A stretch of DNA of 64,000 bases from Pratylenchus scribneri (GCA_030063045.1 JAQSEB010000142.1:1426001-1490000); one strand, 5' to 3'. Counted from the stretch's first letter, positions 25,261-38,349 are shown. Made by a program: numbers and translations. Notes: a model not told the origin generated them from the letters alone.

Positions 25261-26721
25261 CAAATAAAATAGATAAATTATTTTCTTTATGACATTTTTA
25301 TTCAATTAATTAATGAGACATTTTAAAAAATGTCTATACCCATTCATATGAAAAATTTAAAATCTCGAAATTATTTTAAAACATTTTAAAATCTTGTTTG
25401 TGAGAATTAATAAGAAACATTGATTTATCATTGAGCTCAATAACTTCCAAATCTTTGATTAGGGATAATTTATTTCATAAAGGGCGCTTGGGTAAAAAAT
25501 TATTCCTTTCATTTGGAAATGAGTCTATAATATTCTCAGAAAATTTTCCTGCCAGCAGCAATTATAAATGAAATGATTATTTTCAGCTGGAATAATTTTG
25601 ACCGATTTGTGAAAAAAAAGTTTTACTAAATTTCACTTTTCATCATATTATCAATATTTGATAAATTTGTATATATTTAAATTTGTTTTGAAAAAAAGGC
25701 TCTAATAAAAGAAAAACATTACATTTAATCGAATAAAACATATAAATTAGGTCGGTTATCAAATGGTTAAGTTTCTTTGAAATAAATTAAAATTAACATT
25801 AATAAGAAAAGTTGAATATTTAATTAAATTTATTTTACGTTATAATAAAATTTCCATTAATTCACAGAAAATTGATTCCATTTAAATGTTATTCTTATTT
25901 TCGATTGAGTGAAGAAAAGTAAAAGGTCATTTGACAAATTTAATTAATTTATGAATATTATTTTGTCATTCGCTAGAAATGCACACTTGCTTTTTTTTAT
26001 TTAATTTACCGATCCAAAGAAATTTTTGCATTAATTTTTAAGCAAAATAAAAAATGAGATACCTATAAAAACATTGAATTTTTCCAAATATTTTACCACA
26101 AAAATTGGCATTTTTTGGCCAAAAATATTTTGTGATTATATTAGGATTAAACATAAGACTATAGATTGAAGGAATTCTATGAAACCAGCAGCTGAAATTT
26201 ATGGCCTAAAAAATGCAAAATTAAAATAGGATAAAGTCAATATTTTTAAAAGCTAATTAATTGACTTTCATATAAAAAATATTACACATTATTCCATTTT
26301 TATAAAGAAAAATAAGTCTTTTATTTTTTTTACCTCAAATGCACAAAATGTACGGTATTTGTTCTTTCTCCGGTTACTAAAAAGCAGTTTTTAATTTCCA
26401 ATAAATCAGAAACCGATTTTAGACCCTACAAACCTTATACCATTTTGTAGATCTCATTTGAGGCGCGTTTTTAAAATATATAAATTTCTTAATTTAATTC
26501 AAAATTGAGCAAGTTAAACCGTTTAAACTATATTTTCCAGTTTTCGGTTTTAACTAATTTTGTGTGTCTCGATGATACCTACATATTTGTATATTTTTGT
26601 AAGGTTTAAAACCGGTTTCTGATTTAATAGATGTCAATGGGGCAAAAAATGGGTAAAAGATATTTTTCATTTTATTAAATAAGAATAAATTAATATAATT
26701 TAATTAAGAGGGCAAAATAAA
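24921..26721. other. AT-rich intergenic region upstream of the first Srt gene
   Basis: Apart from the shared flank to about 25260 and a palindromic element next to the Srt start, I see no exon, RNA gene or ordered repeat here. Confidence 0.5.
26345..26640. mobile_element. Palindromic element, family 1 (copy c), at the Srt promoter
   Basis: Left arm caataaatcagaaaccgatt, cctacaaaccttataccatt and tttgtagatctca. Right arm is the mirrored ttttgtaaggtttaaaaccg then gtttctgattta. It ends about 80 bp before the ATG at 26722, so it may supply or disturb promoter sequence. The ends match the longer family-1 copy at 30975. Confidence 0.7.
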
Positions 26722-29685
26722 ATGGAAATATTCATATTTCGCCATTCGGAATGGTCAAAGCTGTATAATTGCACTGGAATCGATGTGGATTCAGTCCCTT
26801 TTGAGCAAAGGCATCAATTTGTTCCGGAGGCATATGTCCTTTTGGCACTTTGCACAATTTATTATTTCCTCTATATTCCATGCATGATTTCAATTTGGAA
26901 ACATATTCACGAAAATGCATGCTACAAATTATTGTTCTACATTGGCATTTTCGATTTGGCCATCCTCTGGATTGTTGGCTATGTTCATGCGCTATTCAGT
27001 CTAAATGGCATTGTTTTCTGCAGTAGTCCAATTTTGAATTATTTCCTTGGCATTTGCGCAACCGGTGGGTAATCTATATTGCTTAATAATAACTGATCAA
27101 AGTTTGAACCAATTTTGATAATTTTTGTGTCAAAGTAAAGAGCGGATGGAGTTTATGATGTTCCAGTTCAGTTCATAATATCACTGTAATTTTTCTTAAT
27201 CCATAATAAAAGATATTTCACTAATCTGAGTATTTTTTTCCTATCACGTCAATAACATGAGTTACGTGAAATTAAAAATGAAAAAGTAAAAGGCCCTCTT
27301 TTTGGTCTGAACTCGAAAAATTGTCTAAAATATTTTTAATCAAATTATGGCCATGAAAAATTACCTATAGGCAGCAATATCATTTGATGTGGGTTGCGCA
27401 AAACGGAAAAGTACTGCACATTATTTTAAAATATTTATAATTAAATATTAATAATTAAATTATTTTAGCTTTCTGGAATGCCGAAAGCGTTGCCGATCTG
27501 GTAAATTTTTATGAGAATATAAAAAATTAACATTAATTTAATTTGATTTAAAATTAGTCAATCTGAAATAAATATATCTCCGTTCTTTTTCAATGAAATT
27601 TTGGTACTACCATATTTATTTGGGTCTCAGATTTTTAATAACCCCCAAAATTGACCAATGTTTCGACCAAATTATAGTCAGAAAATTTTAAGCCATTTTC
27701 AATGCCAATAATAAATAATGGCCTTTCCTATTTATCCTACTGTACCCACACTTTTTCCCTAAAAGCCTGTCCTCCTATCAATCAAATATTGCCCAAATCT
27801 GCCTTTTTAAACCCGCTCGCTCACTTTCTCCATTTCTCCACTAATTGTTTACTCTTCTATCATTTTTGAGATGTTCTATTATTACAATTTTCCCGCACAA
27901 CAGATAAATAAATAATATTAAAAGTCGAGTTCCCTTTATTCCTATCCCGTCCTATGGGCGACTGGGGAGGGAGGGGGGTTGGGGAATAGGGACATAGGCC
28001 TCCGTCGAAGGCCAGCAGGAGGCCTTAGAATTAAGACTAATAGCCATAAAATTGTATTTTTCTATTGTTTTTTAAATTCATAAATGAAAATAAAATTAAA
28101 TTTTCCATCTGGGCCTAATTAATAAAGTACCGAAATTTTGTTTAAATGTAAATTAAACAATTTATATTTTTCCCTAGGTTTTGGCCTTCAATCGTTGTTT
28201 GGACATTTTATCGCCATCCCTAACCGAAATGCTTTTCTCCGGCATTCGTGTACACATTTGGCTTGCATTTTGCACATTTTACACAATTCTACGTGTCATT
28301 TTCTGGCCACCTGGCCTCTTTTCTAGTATCATATTCGCTTGGTCCAATAATCCATTCGTTGGCTATCGTCTCGAATTGGACGAGCATTTTGCCAATCTCG
28401 TCCATGTCATCCATAATGGGGCCATTGTCGTTTTGTCCCCTCTCTTTTATGGCGCATTTATCATTGCAATGTGCATTAAAACGCGGTCATTTGGGCTGGG
28501 CCAAGCCATTTCGCGTCCTCAAAAATTGGTCAGGAATGGAAAATTTTATTTTTTTTTTTAAATTTTATTTATTTTGAAGGCATTTTTGCAAGTTTTCCTA
28601 ATTTCCGCCATCAATCTCATCGGTGCCACCATTTATGTGGCCATTTATTATATCATTCCACCACAATGGTTGATTACATTGGCCCAATTTGCATGGTAGA
28701 AAATTTAATTTTTTAAATTTAAAATAATTGGAATTGGAATTTACATATTTTTATTGATAACAATATATTTTGTTTTCGAACTTAAACAGCACTAAACAAA
28801 CAAATAAATAACATGTTTTGGTATCTGTTATTGGGGGAGGCAAGATTTTAATGGGGAGGAAAAATTTTAGTTGGGCAGGCACTTCAAAAGTCGTTATTCT
28901 GCCGTCCCAAATAGTTTTTTGTACCATAAAACCATACTTAGACAAAATTCCGAGCCCAGTAAATCGAAATTAGACCAAAACTTAAAACTTTCCTAAGCTA
29001 AACCTAAACCTCATCAAGGTCCTAATTACTAAACACTAACCTTAACCCTAAAACCCTTCTAGAAGCTAGACTAACCTATCTTAGACCCAAAACAACTTTA
29101 GCGTAGGCTAGGGTCATGGTTTAGGCAGGACGGGGATATATTTTAGGGTTAGGGTAGGATTAGGGTCGGGATGGGTTCATTGTTTGGGTAGGATTAGATT
29201 TAGATTAGGTCTCGTATTGTTAAAAAGCTTTTACATTACCGGGGGCTGCAGAATAATGACTTTTTTGGTGCATTTCCTACTAAAATTTTGCCTTCCCCAA
29301 TAACAGACTACTAGTACCCATGTTTTTATCTATGTTTTTGCTGTTTTTCATGAAATTTTTTGCCATTTTTTGACTGTCAACATTTTAAGCTTATTTACAT
29401 TCAAAATTGATTAGCTGATTTTAGAGTTGACCAATTTTGTTTTTTAATCTTTGGAAATCGTTTGGTTCATGTCTCCTAAATAGATAAATTCAAAACAATT
29501 TTCTAATAAGGTTCCATGTGCACGGATTTCCTCCGGTCATTTATTTGGCATTAAATAAAACAATCCGCCATGATTGCCGAATAATGTTTTACAAATTGTT
29601 TTGGCCAAAACATTTTAAACACCATTTTAATGGGATTACCGTTACTGTCCAGCCCAAGCAGCAACATAAAATTCCAAAGTGGTGA
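26722..29685 (+). CDS. Serpentine chemoreceptor, Srt class, intact (5 exons, 338 aa)
   Basis: Exons 26722-27064, 27469-27500, 28178-28528, 28580-28695 and 29511-29685, all in phase, with a clear ATG. The protein has an extracellular N-terminus and seven hydrophobic segments. Srt landmarks: FLYIPCMISIWKHIHENACY in TM1, GIVFCSSPILNYFLG near TM3, NAESVADLVLAFNRCLDILS at the TM3 end, FLQVFLISAINLIGATIYVA in TM6, and PPVIYLALNKTIRHDC in TM7 and the tail. Srt receptors are G-protein-coupled chemoreceptors usually expressed in sensory neurons. Exon 2 is only 32 nt. The second and fourth introns hold dispersed elements. It is clearly a diverged paralogue of the genes at 32.2 and 44.8 kb, with different intron positions in part. 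Confidence 0.9.
27745..28010 (+). repeat. Dispersed element in Srt intron 2, shared with the NHR intron
   Basis: The segment with ctatcaatcaaatattgccc, caatctgcctttttaaaccc and, later, cacaacagataaataaataa ends in a GC-rich block (aggcctccgtcgaaggcc). A similar segment in the same orientation lies at 42478-42722 in intron 2 of the nuclear receptor gene. No inverted ends were seen, so it may be a SINE-like or truncated element. Confidence 0.6.
28823..29316. mobile_element. Inverted-repeat element in Srt intron 4
   Basis: The ends mirror each other: ctgttattgggggaggcaag with cgttattctgccgtcc on the left, and the reverse complement of tgcagaataatgactttttt and ccttccccaataacag on the right. The interior is made of degenerate cctaaccctaa and ttagggtagg strings. 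A relative occupies an intron of the third Srt gene (47838-48290). Confidence 0.75.
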
Positions 29686-29808
29686 TACACTTCAAAATGA
29701 GGAAATGAATAAAGAAAAATGCATAAAACAAATGATAAAAAACAATTTGAATCCTTTACTCTTTCTTATATTTTTAAAATTTATTTAATTGAGAAGATTA
29801 TATTTATT

Positions 29809-30405
29809 GGGCAATCATAAAGAATCCGGCCACAAAAGAAAAAAATTTATAAAAATACATTTCTGGTATAATCGGGGGCATAGAACACGAATCTGACATC
29901 CTTCTGTCATATCATGCCATCTTGGTAAGATAATTTCGTCTTTTACCATGAAAAAGTGAGGGGAGGGACCAAGGGAATTTTTGTCGAAAATTTTTATATC
30001 AATCGAAGCAGCATGCTGAGAGGAATCGAATGGTACCATTTTTATAAGATAATATTGAGTTTTGGGTAAGTTATGACCAAAAGAAATATTTGACTTGATA
30101 AGATTTTTTGACTTCTAACATGCGTAAAGTGCAATATTACCCTATGAAAATGGTACCATTCGATTCTGCTCGCTGATCTGGGTTTATTGAGCTATACATT
30201 GCCCATAGAAAAATTCATCAAAAATGCCCTTGGTCCCGCCTTTACATTTTCTTGGTAATGGTTGGCATTTTCTTACCAAGTTGAGGAGATATGACAGAAA
30301 TGAATGTCAAATTCGTGTTCAACGCTTCCAAAAATCCCAGAAAACATATTTTAAGGGAAAAAAATTAAAAAAATTTTCAGGGCCCAGATTCTTTACGATT
30401 GCCAT
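29809..30405. mobile_element. Inverted-repeat element downstream of the first Srt gene
   Basis: Left end gggcaatcataaagaatccg is mirrored by the right end agattctttacgattgcc. Inner arms tctgtcatatcatgccatct and gaatggtaccat are mirrored too. About 600 bp, no coding capacity. A shorter relative lies at 59992-60346. Confidence 0.75.
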
Positions 30406-30974
30406 TATTGATATTATGGAATTAAATAAATGAATTAATTCGAATTTTTGCTTGAATTGCACATTTAAATTAACACAAAAGATTTGTATAAAACAGTTTA
30501 AAAAATATGATAAATTTATTTCTTTAAAGAAATGAATAAAATTAATAAGATTGTCATTTTTTCATTTGTGCCATATAATTCTAAGAATCATATTTTATTA
30601 GTCAAATTAGTTTAAATATCACCTGCCTCTCAATTTCTTTACGGACGCAGAGAATTGGTCGAAAGTAGTCGTCAAAGATTGTATAAGAGGACTGCCTCGT
30701 TATTTGCCAAAAATGGGCATATTCACATATATAATATATCCGCATTTTTTTATTGCATTATTTTGTGCTGTTTGATGATAATTGTTTTCTTGCTAACACC
30801 TTTTTTGTTTTCTTGCTAACACCTTTTTCCTTCCCAACTTTGCTAATTATTTTATTTCCAATTACAAAAAACCAAGCACCTTTGTACCAAGCACCAATGT
30901 TCATTAGGTTAAAAAGGCAATAAGAATAAGAATGAATATAATAAGGGCAACAAAATAAGCCCTAAAAACTAGTC

Positions 30975-31305
30975 CGGAGTCAATTCCACAATAGTGCAAA
31001 TGTGGGCTTTTTCGGCTTATAATAAATCAGAAATCGGTTTTAAACCCTACAAACCTTATATCATTTTGTAGATCTCATCGAGTAGATTGGTATATAATTT
31101 GTCATGGTTTAACCCAAAATTAAAGAGTTTAAAACCAAAGACTGGAAAAATGGTTTAACTCTTTAATTTTGGGCCAAAACTGGGCATTTTATAAATCATT
31201 CGATGCGTCTCGTTGAGATCTACAAAATGTAAGGTTTGTAGGGTTTAAAACGGGTTTCTGATTTATTATAAGTCGAAAACGCTCAAATTTGCACTATTGC
31301 GGAAT
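30975..31305. mobile_element. Palindromic element, family 1 (best-preserved copy)
   Basis: Almost the whole 330 bp folds back. The left end gtcaattccacaatagtgca, cggcttataataaatcagaa and ttttgtagatctcatcgag pairs with the right end ctcgttgagatctacaaaat and tttgcactattgcggaattg. The central loop holds taaagagtttaaaaccaaag. Typical of a miniature inverted-repeat transposable element. Confidence 0.85.
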
Positions 31306-31520
31306 TGACCTAGCACCCCTAAAAACTGTTTAAATATGATCATTTTTTATGTAAATAATCATAAATTAAATTCATTTTAATTAATATATAGTAATTCTCC
31401 ACTAATACAAAAATTTAGCCAAATTTGTGACTATTGACTAGTTATGTTCATTCAAATGCACTCTCTTAAAAAATTTCGAAGTAACTGAAAACTGCCCAAA
31501 ATTTATTAAATGAAACTAGA

Positions 31521-32096
31521 GTTAATTATCCGTGGGCGTAACGGTTACAAGTAAAGGTGGTTATACGCAAGATTTTGAGCCAATCTAAATGATCTTTACC
31601 CGCGCACCCCGATTATCCGCATTATCCGTTATCCGCACTTTGACTATCCGCAGACTATCCGCAACCCTTATATTTAACTGAATTTTTCCATTTTTTGGAT
31701 CCATGCCGGTTTTTTTATTTTGAAGATGGCAATCCAGCCCAACACGATTATATTTAGAAACAAATAAGATAGGTAAAATTATTTTAGTACAGAAAAAAGA
31801 TTATGGAAATTAATATTTAAATTTGAGTAAACAAAATTCAAAAAAATTTACAGTTCTCTATAATTGGCACGGAACGGTTTATATCCGCGGATATTTTTTG
31901 GAAAATGGCCAAAGCTAAGCATTCCTTATCCATGACTTGATTATTCATTCGCATTTCGCACTATCCTTAATCCGTGATGGATATTTTTTGGAAAATGGCC
32001 AAAGCTAAGCATTCCTTATACGTGCCTTGATATTATTCGCATTTCGCACTATCCTTAATCCGTGATTTCATTATAGTACGCCCACGGATAATTAAC
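31521..32096. mobile_element. Inverted-repeat element upstream of the second Srt gene
   Basis: Perfect 20-bp terminal inverted repeats: GTTAATTATCCGTGGGCGTA at 31521 and its complement ending at 32096. The interior carries sub-repeats of atccgcacttt and a directly repeated ggaaaatggccaaagctaag block (about 31900 and 31990). It ends about 90 bp before the ATG of the next Srt gene. Confidence 0.85.
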
Positions 32097-32188
32097 ACTA
32101 AATGAATAAAAGGCAAAAATAAAGCAGTTTATTTATTAAATCTATTCATTAAATTAGATAAAAATTAAAAAATAATTTTTGAACAAAA

Positions 32189-35100
32189 TGGAAATCTATC
32201 TATTTGAGCCGACTAAATTCCAAATGCTCTACAATTGTAGTAGCTATTCAGTTGAGCAAATCCCATTGGAAGAGAGACGGCAAATTGTTTTGGGCACCAT
32301 TCACGCCGCACTTTCTCTACTATTTGTGGTAGTTTGCAAAATTTATTAAGTATATTACATTGCTAAATAATTTTACTAATATTTTCCACAATGATTTTCG
32401 AAAGTTTACCGTTTTACTTACAGCTATAGTCATACACAACGGATATCATGATATAAAATTTGTTGGCACTAGTTACAAGAAATGGCTTTTTGAAATTTTT
32501 TTTTTCCTAAATCTCGCTGGAATGTGTTAGTTAGAACTGCTCCGGTGGGCATTTCAGAGTGGACTCTCAGGAGTGAGCGTAACCGAAGCGCGGGAATTGG
32601 ATGAGCGCTTGGCGAGCGAAGCGTCCCGCGCTTCGGCTACGCACACGGAGGAGTCCACTCTGAAATGCCCACCGGAGCAGTTCCAATCCGTATTTCCTTT
32701 GCGCGACATAACTCTTTTTATTTTTGCGTTTTATATGAAAACCAATAGTATTTTCTTGCTCATCAGCTTGTCGAGACGAGTCGATTGGCATATAATTTCA
32801 TGATTTTGAAAAAAAATTTCAAAAAGCCGTTACTTGCTACCAGCGTCAATTTGTTTTTGACATTATTTTATTGAAATATCCTGTTTTTTAAAAAAAATAA
32901 TCTTAAGATGTTGAATTTTTACTCAACTCTCAAAAATATTGTATTAATATTTTTTTTATCAAAAATACAGTTATTATACATGCCATGTTTGCCTGCTCTT
33001 TGGCGTCACCGGGAGCAGAGTTGTTACAAAACTATGTTTTGCCTTTCTTTGATAGAAATGTCCTCCCTCGCCGATAACCTTATGCACGGCATTTGGGGTA
33101 TCCAAGGCTTCGTCTATTGCTCAAGTCCAAAATTGATGTACGCTTCTGCTATTTATGGAAATTGTAAGTTTGTAGGCCAAAAAAATTATACTGCGTATTA
33201 TAAAAACGGTTCTAGAAAATTCCTAAACAGTGAAAATGTGGCGATTCCTAAAACAGTGCAAATGCTAATTTAATTTTTTGATTTAAAATTTAAATAAATT
33301 TAGATAGAAATAACAAAATATTTAAAATAATATATAAAATTAAAATTTTAGAAAAAAAACATGTTGAGAAAATCTAAAGTAAAAACACAAAAATATTTGG
33401 ATAAATAAAAAAGCAATAATGTTCGGAGAAACAAAAAACATAGAAATGTTTGGGAAAAAAACAATAATGTTTGGAAAAACAAAAATACAACCAAGTTTGG
33501 AGAAACAAAAACATAGAAATATTTGGGAAATAAACAATAATGTTTGGGAGAACAAAAACACAACAATGTTTGGAGAAACAAAAAACATAACAATGTTTGG
33601 TTTAAAAAATTTGTTTGGATGAAGAATGTTTTTTCTAATTTTAACTCAATTTTATATTTATTTCTAATTAATATGCATTTCCATCATTTTATGAATCGCT
33701 CACATTTGACATCGCCCTTTATCTATTTAGGAATTGTCTTCGCACGTTATAAAACATTTGCATAAAGTAGATGCAAATCTTTTCTGGGACAGAACGGGCC
33801 ATCGAAATTTTTTTAAACTTAACTTTGTTGCGAAAAAATAAATTTTAATTACAATACAATAAAAATATTTTATTTTAATAAAATTATATTAATTAAGAAT
33901 ATTTTTCAAAATGCAAATTTATGGTAAGATAATGGATTGATCAATGATTATCTATATTTCGGTTAAATAGTATTTTTCACATTTACCAATACTTGTTTTA
34001 TAAATTTATATTATTATATATTTACAGTCTTTTACGCCTTTGAAACATCTGCAACCGTTTTGTTGGCCGCCACTCGTTGCTTGGAAATGTCCCGTCCACA
34101 TTTTGCCAAAACACTCTTTGGAGGCAATAAAACATGGGTTAGCATTTTTTATATTATTTTACTCACAAAATTCTACTTTTTCCCTTACAGTTTTGGCTTA
34201 TGCTCATTTTGGCCTACACAATCTATTTCATATTTGTTGACAAAGCATGCCTCTTCAGCGCAATAAATTATGGGTGCGATTTTAACCCGCATGCTTATTA
34301 CATTGACGGAATGGATGAATTGGTTTGAATTTGTTATGCTAGAATAGATTCAATTTAATTTCTGTATTACGACATTTGCGGACGAAACGTTCTGGTGCCG
34401 ATGGTAATAAAGCTGCTGTGGCATTTATTATTGCTTTTTATAAGGCATAAAACTAGCCATAAAATGATATTTAAAGCTTTGGCCAATATTGTATATTCAC
34501 CGAGTTATGGCCAAAAAAACCGTTTGTTTAATTAAAAATTATTTTTCCTGCAGCTTTTTGGCCATAACTCGGTGAATATTCAATATTGGCTAAAGTTTTA
34601 GATATCATTTTATGGCTATTTTATGTTTAATAAAATGCTATTGCCACTCCAGCTTTATCATCATCGGTACCAGACCTTTTAGTCCTCAAATGTCGGATCC
34701 GCAAATGTCGGTTAACCTATCCCCCCCTCCCCTCCCTCAGCAGTATATCAGTTCAATCGAGTTGGTGCATGATATCAGTGTGCCCATTTTGATACTGCTA
34801 TTTTACCTTATATTCATGATTTCCTTCTTCAAAAAACAACAATTAGGGAGCCAGTCGGCTTGGAATTCGCAAGAAACAAAAGTACTAAAATTAATTATAT
34901 TTGTATTCGGTTATTAAATTCAGCAAGTGTTCATCCAAATCCTCTTAATCAGTGCCCTCAACGCGGCAGTCTGTCTCTACTATGTCCTATTGATGTTCAT
35001 TGAAGTGAACATAATTGTCTCAATAATGTTTGGCACATTGGGCTCATTGTTGGTTCAATGTCCGTTTTTTTGGTTTTATCTGAATTGTCCATTTACAACT

Positions 35101-35451
35101 AATAGCGCAAAGTTTAAAAATTCCAATTTAAGATATAGATGAGGAGATCCAGTACAGTAATAACATAAACCTTTTTTATTTATAAATATATCTTTTGACT
35201 TAGTCCTTGTTGTCCTTATGCTATAAATAAATAATATTTTGAATAAGGATTTTATTTTAGCCCTCCCATCAATTCTTTGTTTGACCGTTAACCGCACCAT
35301 AAGAAAAGAATGTGTGGCAATTTTCAAGCAAATGGCCTGCCTGAAGCCTCATCCGAATCGTGTGATTGACATTCCAACTTCATCACCACGCATTCTAGTT
35401 GCCAATTCACAAAATCGCATTTTGTCTGCAAATACAAGTCCACGAATCTGA
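32189..35451 (+). CDS. Serpentine chemoreceptor, Srt class, with a 1-nt frame defect in exon 1
   Basis: Exons: 32189-32328, 32971-33163, 34028-34137, 34191-34322, 34744-34881, 34924-35059, 35261-35451. Exons 2-7 join in phase and encode a normal Srt body: PALWRHREQSCYKTMFCLSL, FETSATVLLAATRCLEMSRP, then FIQILLISALNAAVCLYYVL, then CLTVNRTIRKECVAIFKQMA. In exon 1 the frame from the conserved ATG (MEIYLFEPTKF) is one base short beside the paralogue at 44793 (aaattcaaatg against aaattccagct), so it leads to a stop. An in-frame ATG at 32224 rescues the rest (MLYNCSSYSVEQ) with loss of 12 residues, so the gene may be a shortened functional copy or an early pseudogene. Introns 1, 2 and 4 contain inserted repeats. 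Confidence 0.8.
32464..32850. mobile_element. Nested palindromic element in Srt intron 1
   Basis: The outer arms contain aatggctttttgaaattttt and its mirror aaaatttcaaaaagccgtta. The inner, GC-richer part at 32534-32683 is an almost perfect hairpin: gaactgctccggtgggcatt pairs with aatgcccaccggagcagttc, and cagagtggactc with gagtccactctg. About 390 bp in all; the only coding frames are strand mirrors. Confidence 0.85.
33345..33620. repeat. Imperfect tandem repeat in Srt intron 2
   Basis: About a dozen loose copies of aatgtttggagaaacaaaaa with cataga spacers. Open frames on both strands here come from the short period and are not genes. Confidence 0.8.
34370..34695. mobile_element. Palindromic element, family 2 (copy a), in Srt intron 4
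   Basis: Left arm cgacatttgcggacgaaacg and ggccaatattgtatattcac pairs with right arm ggccataactcggtgaatat and atcggtaccagaccttttag up to tgtcg. The family signature is a centre flanked by ttggccataactcggtgaat. Other copies lie at about 49505, 50270 and 52546, with a relic at 51800. Confidence 0.85.
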
Positions 35452-35731
35452 ATGCATTTTTTATGCTATTTTTTGACAATTTTTCCACGATATTAAAAAG
35501 TAAAACTGTGGCTATTGAAATTGAAAGGATATACCTATTGTTATTTATTATATCATTATTCTGACTCAATTGATGAGCACAACTGTACCTCATATTGTTA
35601 ATATTATTGAATTAATTGAATTTTTGCTTGAATAAAATTGCACATTTTAATTATAAATTTTACCAGCAAAATATGATACATTTAAATATTATATTAAAGA
35701 AATGAATAAAATTAATAAGATTGTAATTTTC

Positions 35732-38349
35732 TCATTGTGGTATATATCTTCGCTGCGAATCCCTTCTATGGATGCCAATACCTACTGCTTTGATGTTGAG
35801 TGCAGCAATTGCTTGCACATATGTGTTATTTGAATTGATATTTGATAAGGTATTAGCTCCGAGAAATTGACGAAAAAGGAGTGGAAATTCTTTCTTCAAT
35901 GCCTTTCGATGTTCAGTACTGTAGAAAATTTGCTTATTTAAACAATTCATATTCATATGCATTTTATGTATTTTATTTTGGATGAAATGAAAATACATTT
36001 TAATTAGGTTGGTGAAACACAAACGAAAATACATTTTAATTAGATTGGTGAAACACAAACAAAAACGCAAATGAAAATACAAATTAGATTGGTGAAACAA
36101 AAACAAAAACACAAATGAAAATACATTTTAATTAGATTGGTGAAACACAAACAAAAACACAAATGAAAATACATTTAATTAATATGGTGAAACACAAACA
36201 AAAACACAAATGAAAATACATTTTAATTAGATTGGTGAAACACAAACAAAACACAGATAAAAATACGTTTTAATTAGATTGGTGAAACACAAACAAAAAC
36301 ACAAATGAAAATACATTTTAATTAGATTGGTGAAACACAAACAAAACACAGATAAAAATACATTTTAATTAGATTGGTGAAAGACAAACAAAAACACAAA
36401 TGAAAATACATTTGTTTTATTCTTTATTTAATTTGTTCTAATTTTCTAACCTTGTAAAATACAAAGCCACAAATTCGAGATTGATGATCGTCGATGAGAA
36501 ACAATTAATCGCATAATAAATTAGGGGAATTTGGTTTTCGTTCATATTATTGAACAAAAGTGGCGGAATGTAAACATAGGCATATCTTGAGGCAAACCAA
36601 CCAAACACTTGGACTCCGATGACGATTGCAATTGATTTGAACATTGGTTGACGGTTAAAATATTCTTTAATTTATTTAAGGATTTAATTTAAATTTAATA
36701 TCCTGTCGTATACCCTTCATTCCCGTTCTTCCATCCCAAATAAATTTTGCAATAATTACGGCATAAAACAGGATAATGGTGTAATTATAATTCCAACTCC
36801 CTTCCAGTGAATCAAGCGTTCCATATAATTCCATAGTGGTGCAATTTGTTTGACTAAAATTGAAAGATAAATAAATACAAAAATAAATATGCTTACATGA
36901 ATGGATTTTCAACCAAATGTTTAATCATATTATAGGCCATATAAATCGGAATAAATGCCATACAACAAAAAAACACGAGTGAATAATAAAATTTTTGTTT
37001 TTTGCAGTACCTGAATTGGAAAATTTAAAATTTAATTTAAAAATTAAAATAATATTAAATAATGAAATTTTGAATAAGATAGTTTTGACTCTTTGAATTT
37101 ATAAAAATATAACAACAGAAAAACTATGACATTTTGTGTCTATTTATGATTTGTCAGAATAAAGAATGATAAAGCCAATAAAATCTTTTGAATTTTTAGG
37201 CATGACGAAGAGGGAAATCAGATAAAAATACTGCTGAATGGAAAGTCCATTAAAATCTTGTGTTAAAATTAAGGGAATAATCCGTTAAAATACTGATAAA
37301 AGTTTCAGAGAAAATTTCGTTAAAAGCTGGAAAGTCAGCAGAGGAAAATTCTATTAAAAATTAAAATCTTGGAAAAAATTTGAGGGAATTTATCTTTCGA
37401 GATGGAGGAAAATTACATTTAATTAATTATAATTTGACAAGATTTCTTTTAATTTAATTTTTTTACCATATTGGGAAGAACACGCTCAGCATTCGATCGA
37501 AGGCAATGCCAACATTGATGGAGGGCATTGCATTCGAAAATGACATTGGTAAAATTTGGACACAAATGCAAACGATCAATTGGACATTCTGCAAGGGGAT
37601 TACCCGAATCAAATAGGGTAAAATGATGATAAATTTAGAGCAGAGGCAACAGAGCATGTAGAGGCCAATAAATTTGAGGCAGGGAATATCATGGAGTTTC
37701 CTGTTTTATTAATAAATTTTAGAAGGCAAATTGAAATGATTTTTAGAACATTTTATTTCTTAGGCTCTTGAGGCCCATGTATTATATGAGGTAAAAAATT
37801 GCCCCCTTCTCCTTTTTTTTATTAAAAACAATTTCATATTTAGAATTCTAGCCCGCCTAACAAATTATCATAGGTTCTCTCTAGATTATTGGTAAAATTC
37901 GGCATTCTTTTATCAATTTGCATGATATGAGGAAAAGGATGTCGGATTCTTGATAAAGACCCAAAATTACATCAAGGGAATGAGTTTCATAATTTTTTGA
38001 TGAGGGGAAGGGTAGGGGTTCATAATGGAAAAGTACCAAAATATTTTCCCAAAAAGGATACTCTTTATATTGGATATTTTTCTTTTAAATTTAAATTCTT
38101 CTAAATTTCAGTTAAAAAAGGAATACTATAAGGTCAAAAGATCCTTTAACTAACTAGAAAAAAATAAAAATGTATTTGAATTTTGAAGAAGTAAATGAAA
38201 TGCCATCCTAAAAATATCAAATTTACAATTTTTCTTGTTCACCTATATTTGAAGATAACATAGACCAATTTGAAGAATAAAATCGCTCCAACTGCATCAA
38301 AAAGCAAATTCACTGTGAATCCAACACGAATGAAATTTAATTCTTCCAT
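35732..38349 (-). CDS. Serpentine chemoreceptor, Srsx-like (6 exons, 331 aa)
   Basis: Exons 38349-38243, 37700-37467, 37010-36897, 36853-36714, 36664-36451 and 35918-35732 join in phase from ATG to TGA. Seven hydrophobic segments are visible. TM3 ends in GIAFDRMLSVFFPIWY, the DRY-like signature of Srsx and related receptors. The extracellular loop has a Cys (QTNCTTMELYG). TM6 is KSIAIVIGVQVFGWFASRYA. The cytoplasmic tail after TM7 (STEHRKALKKEF) is typical. Predicted role: G-protein-coupled chemosensory receptor. It lies convergent with the Srt gene at 32.2 kb (stops 281 bp apart). Intron 5 holds a 48-bp minisatellite. Srsx is favoured over other SR classes from the DRML-FPIWY motif, with moderate certainty. 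Confidence 0.82.
35985..36413. repeat. Minisatellite, about 48-bp unit, in Srsx intron 5
   Basis: About nine units of aaatacattttaattagatt, ggtgaaacacaaacaaaaac and acaaatga, with small deletions. It lies between exons 5 and 6 of the receptor gene. Confidence 0.9.
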
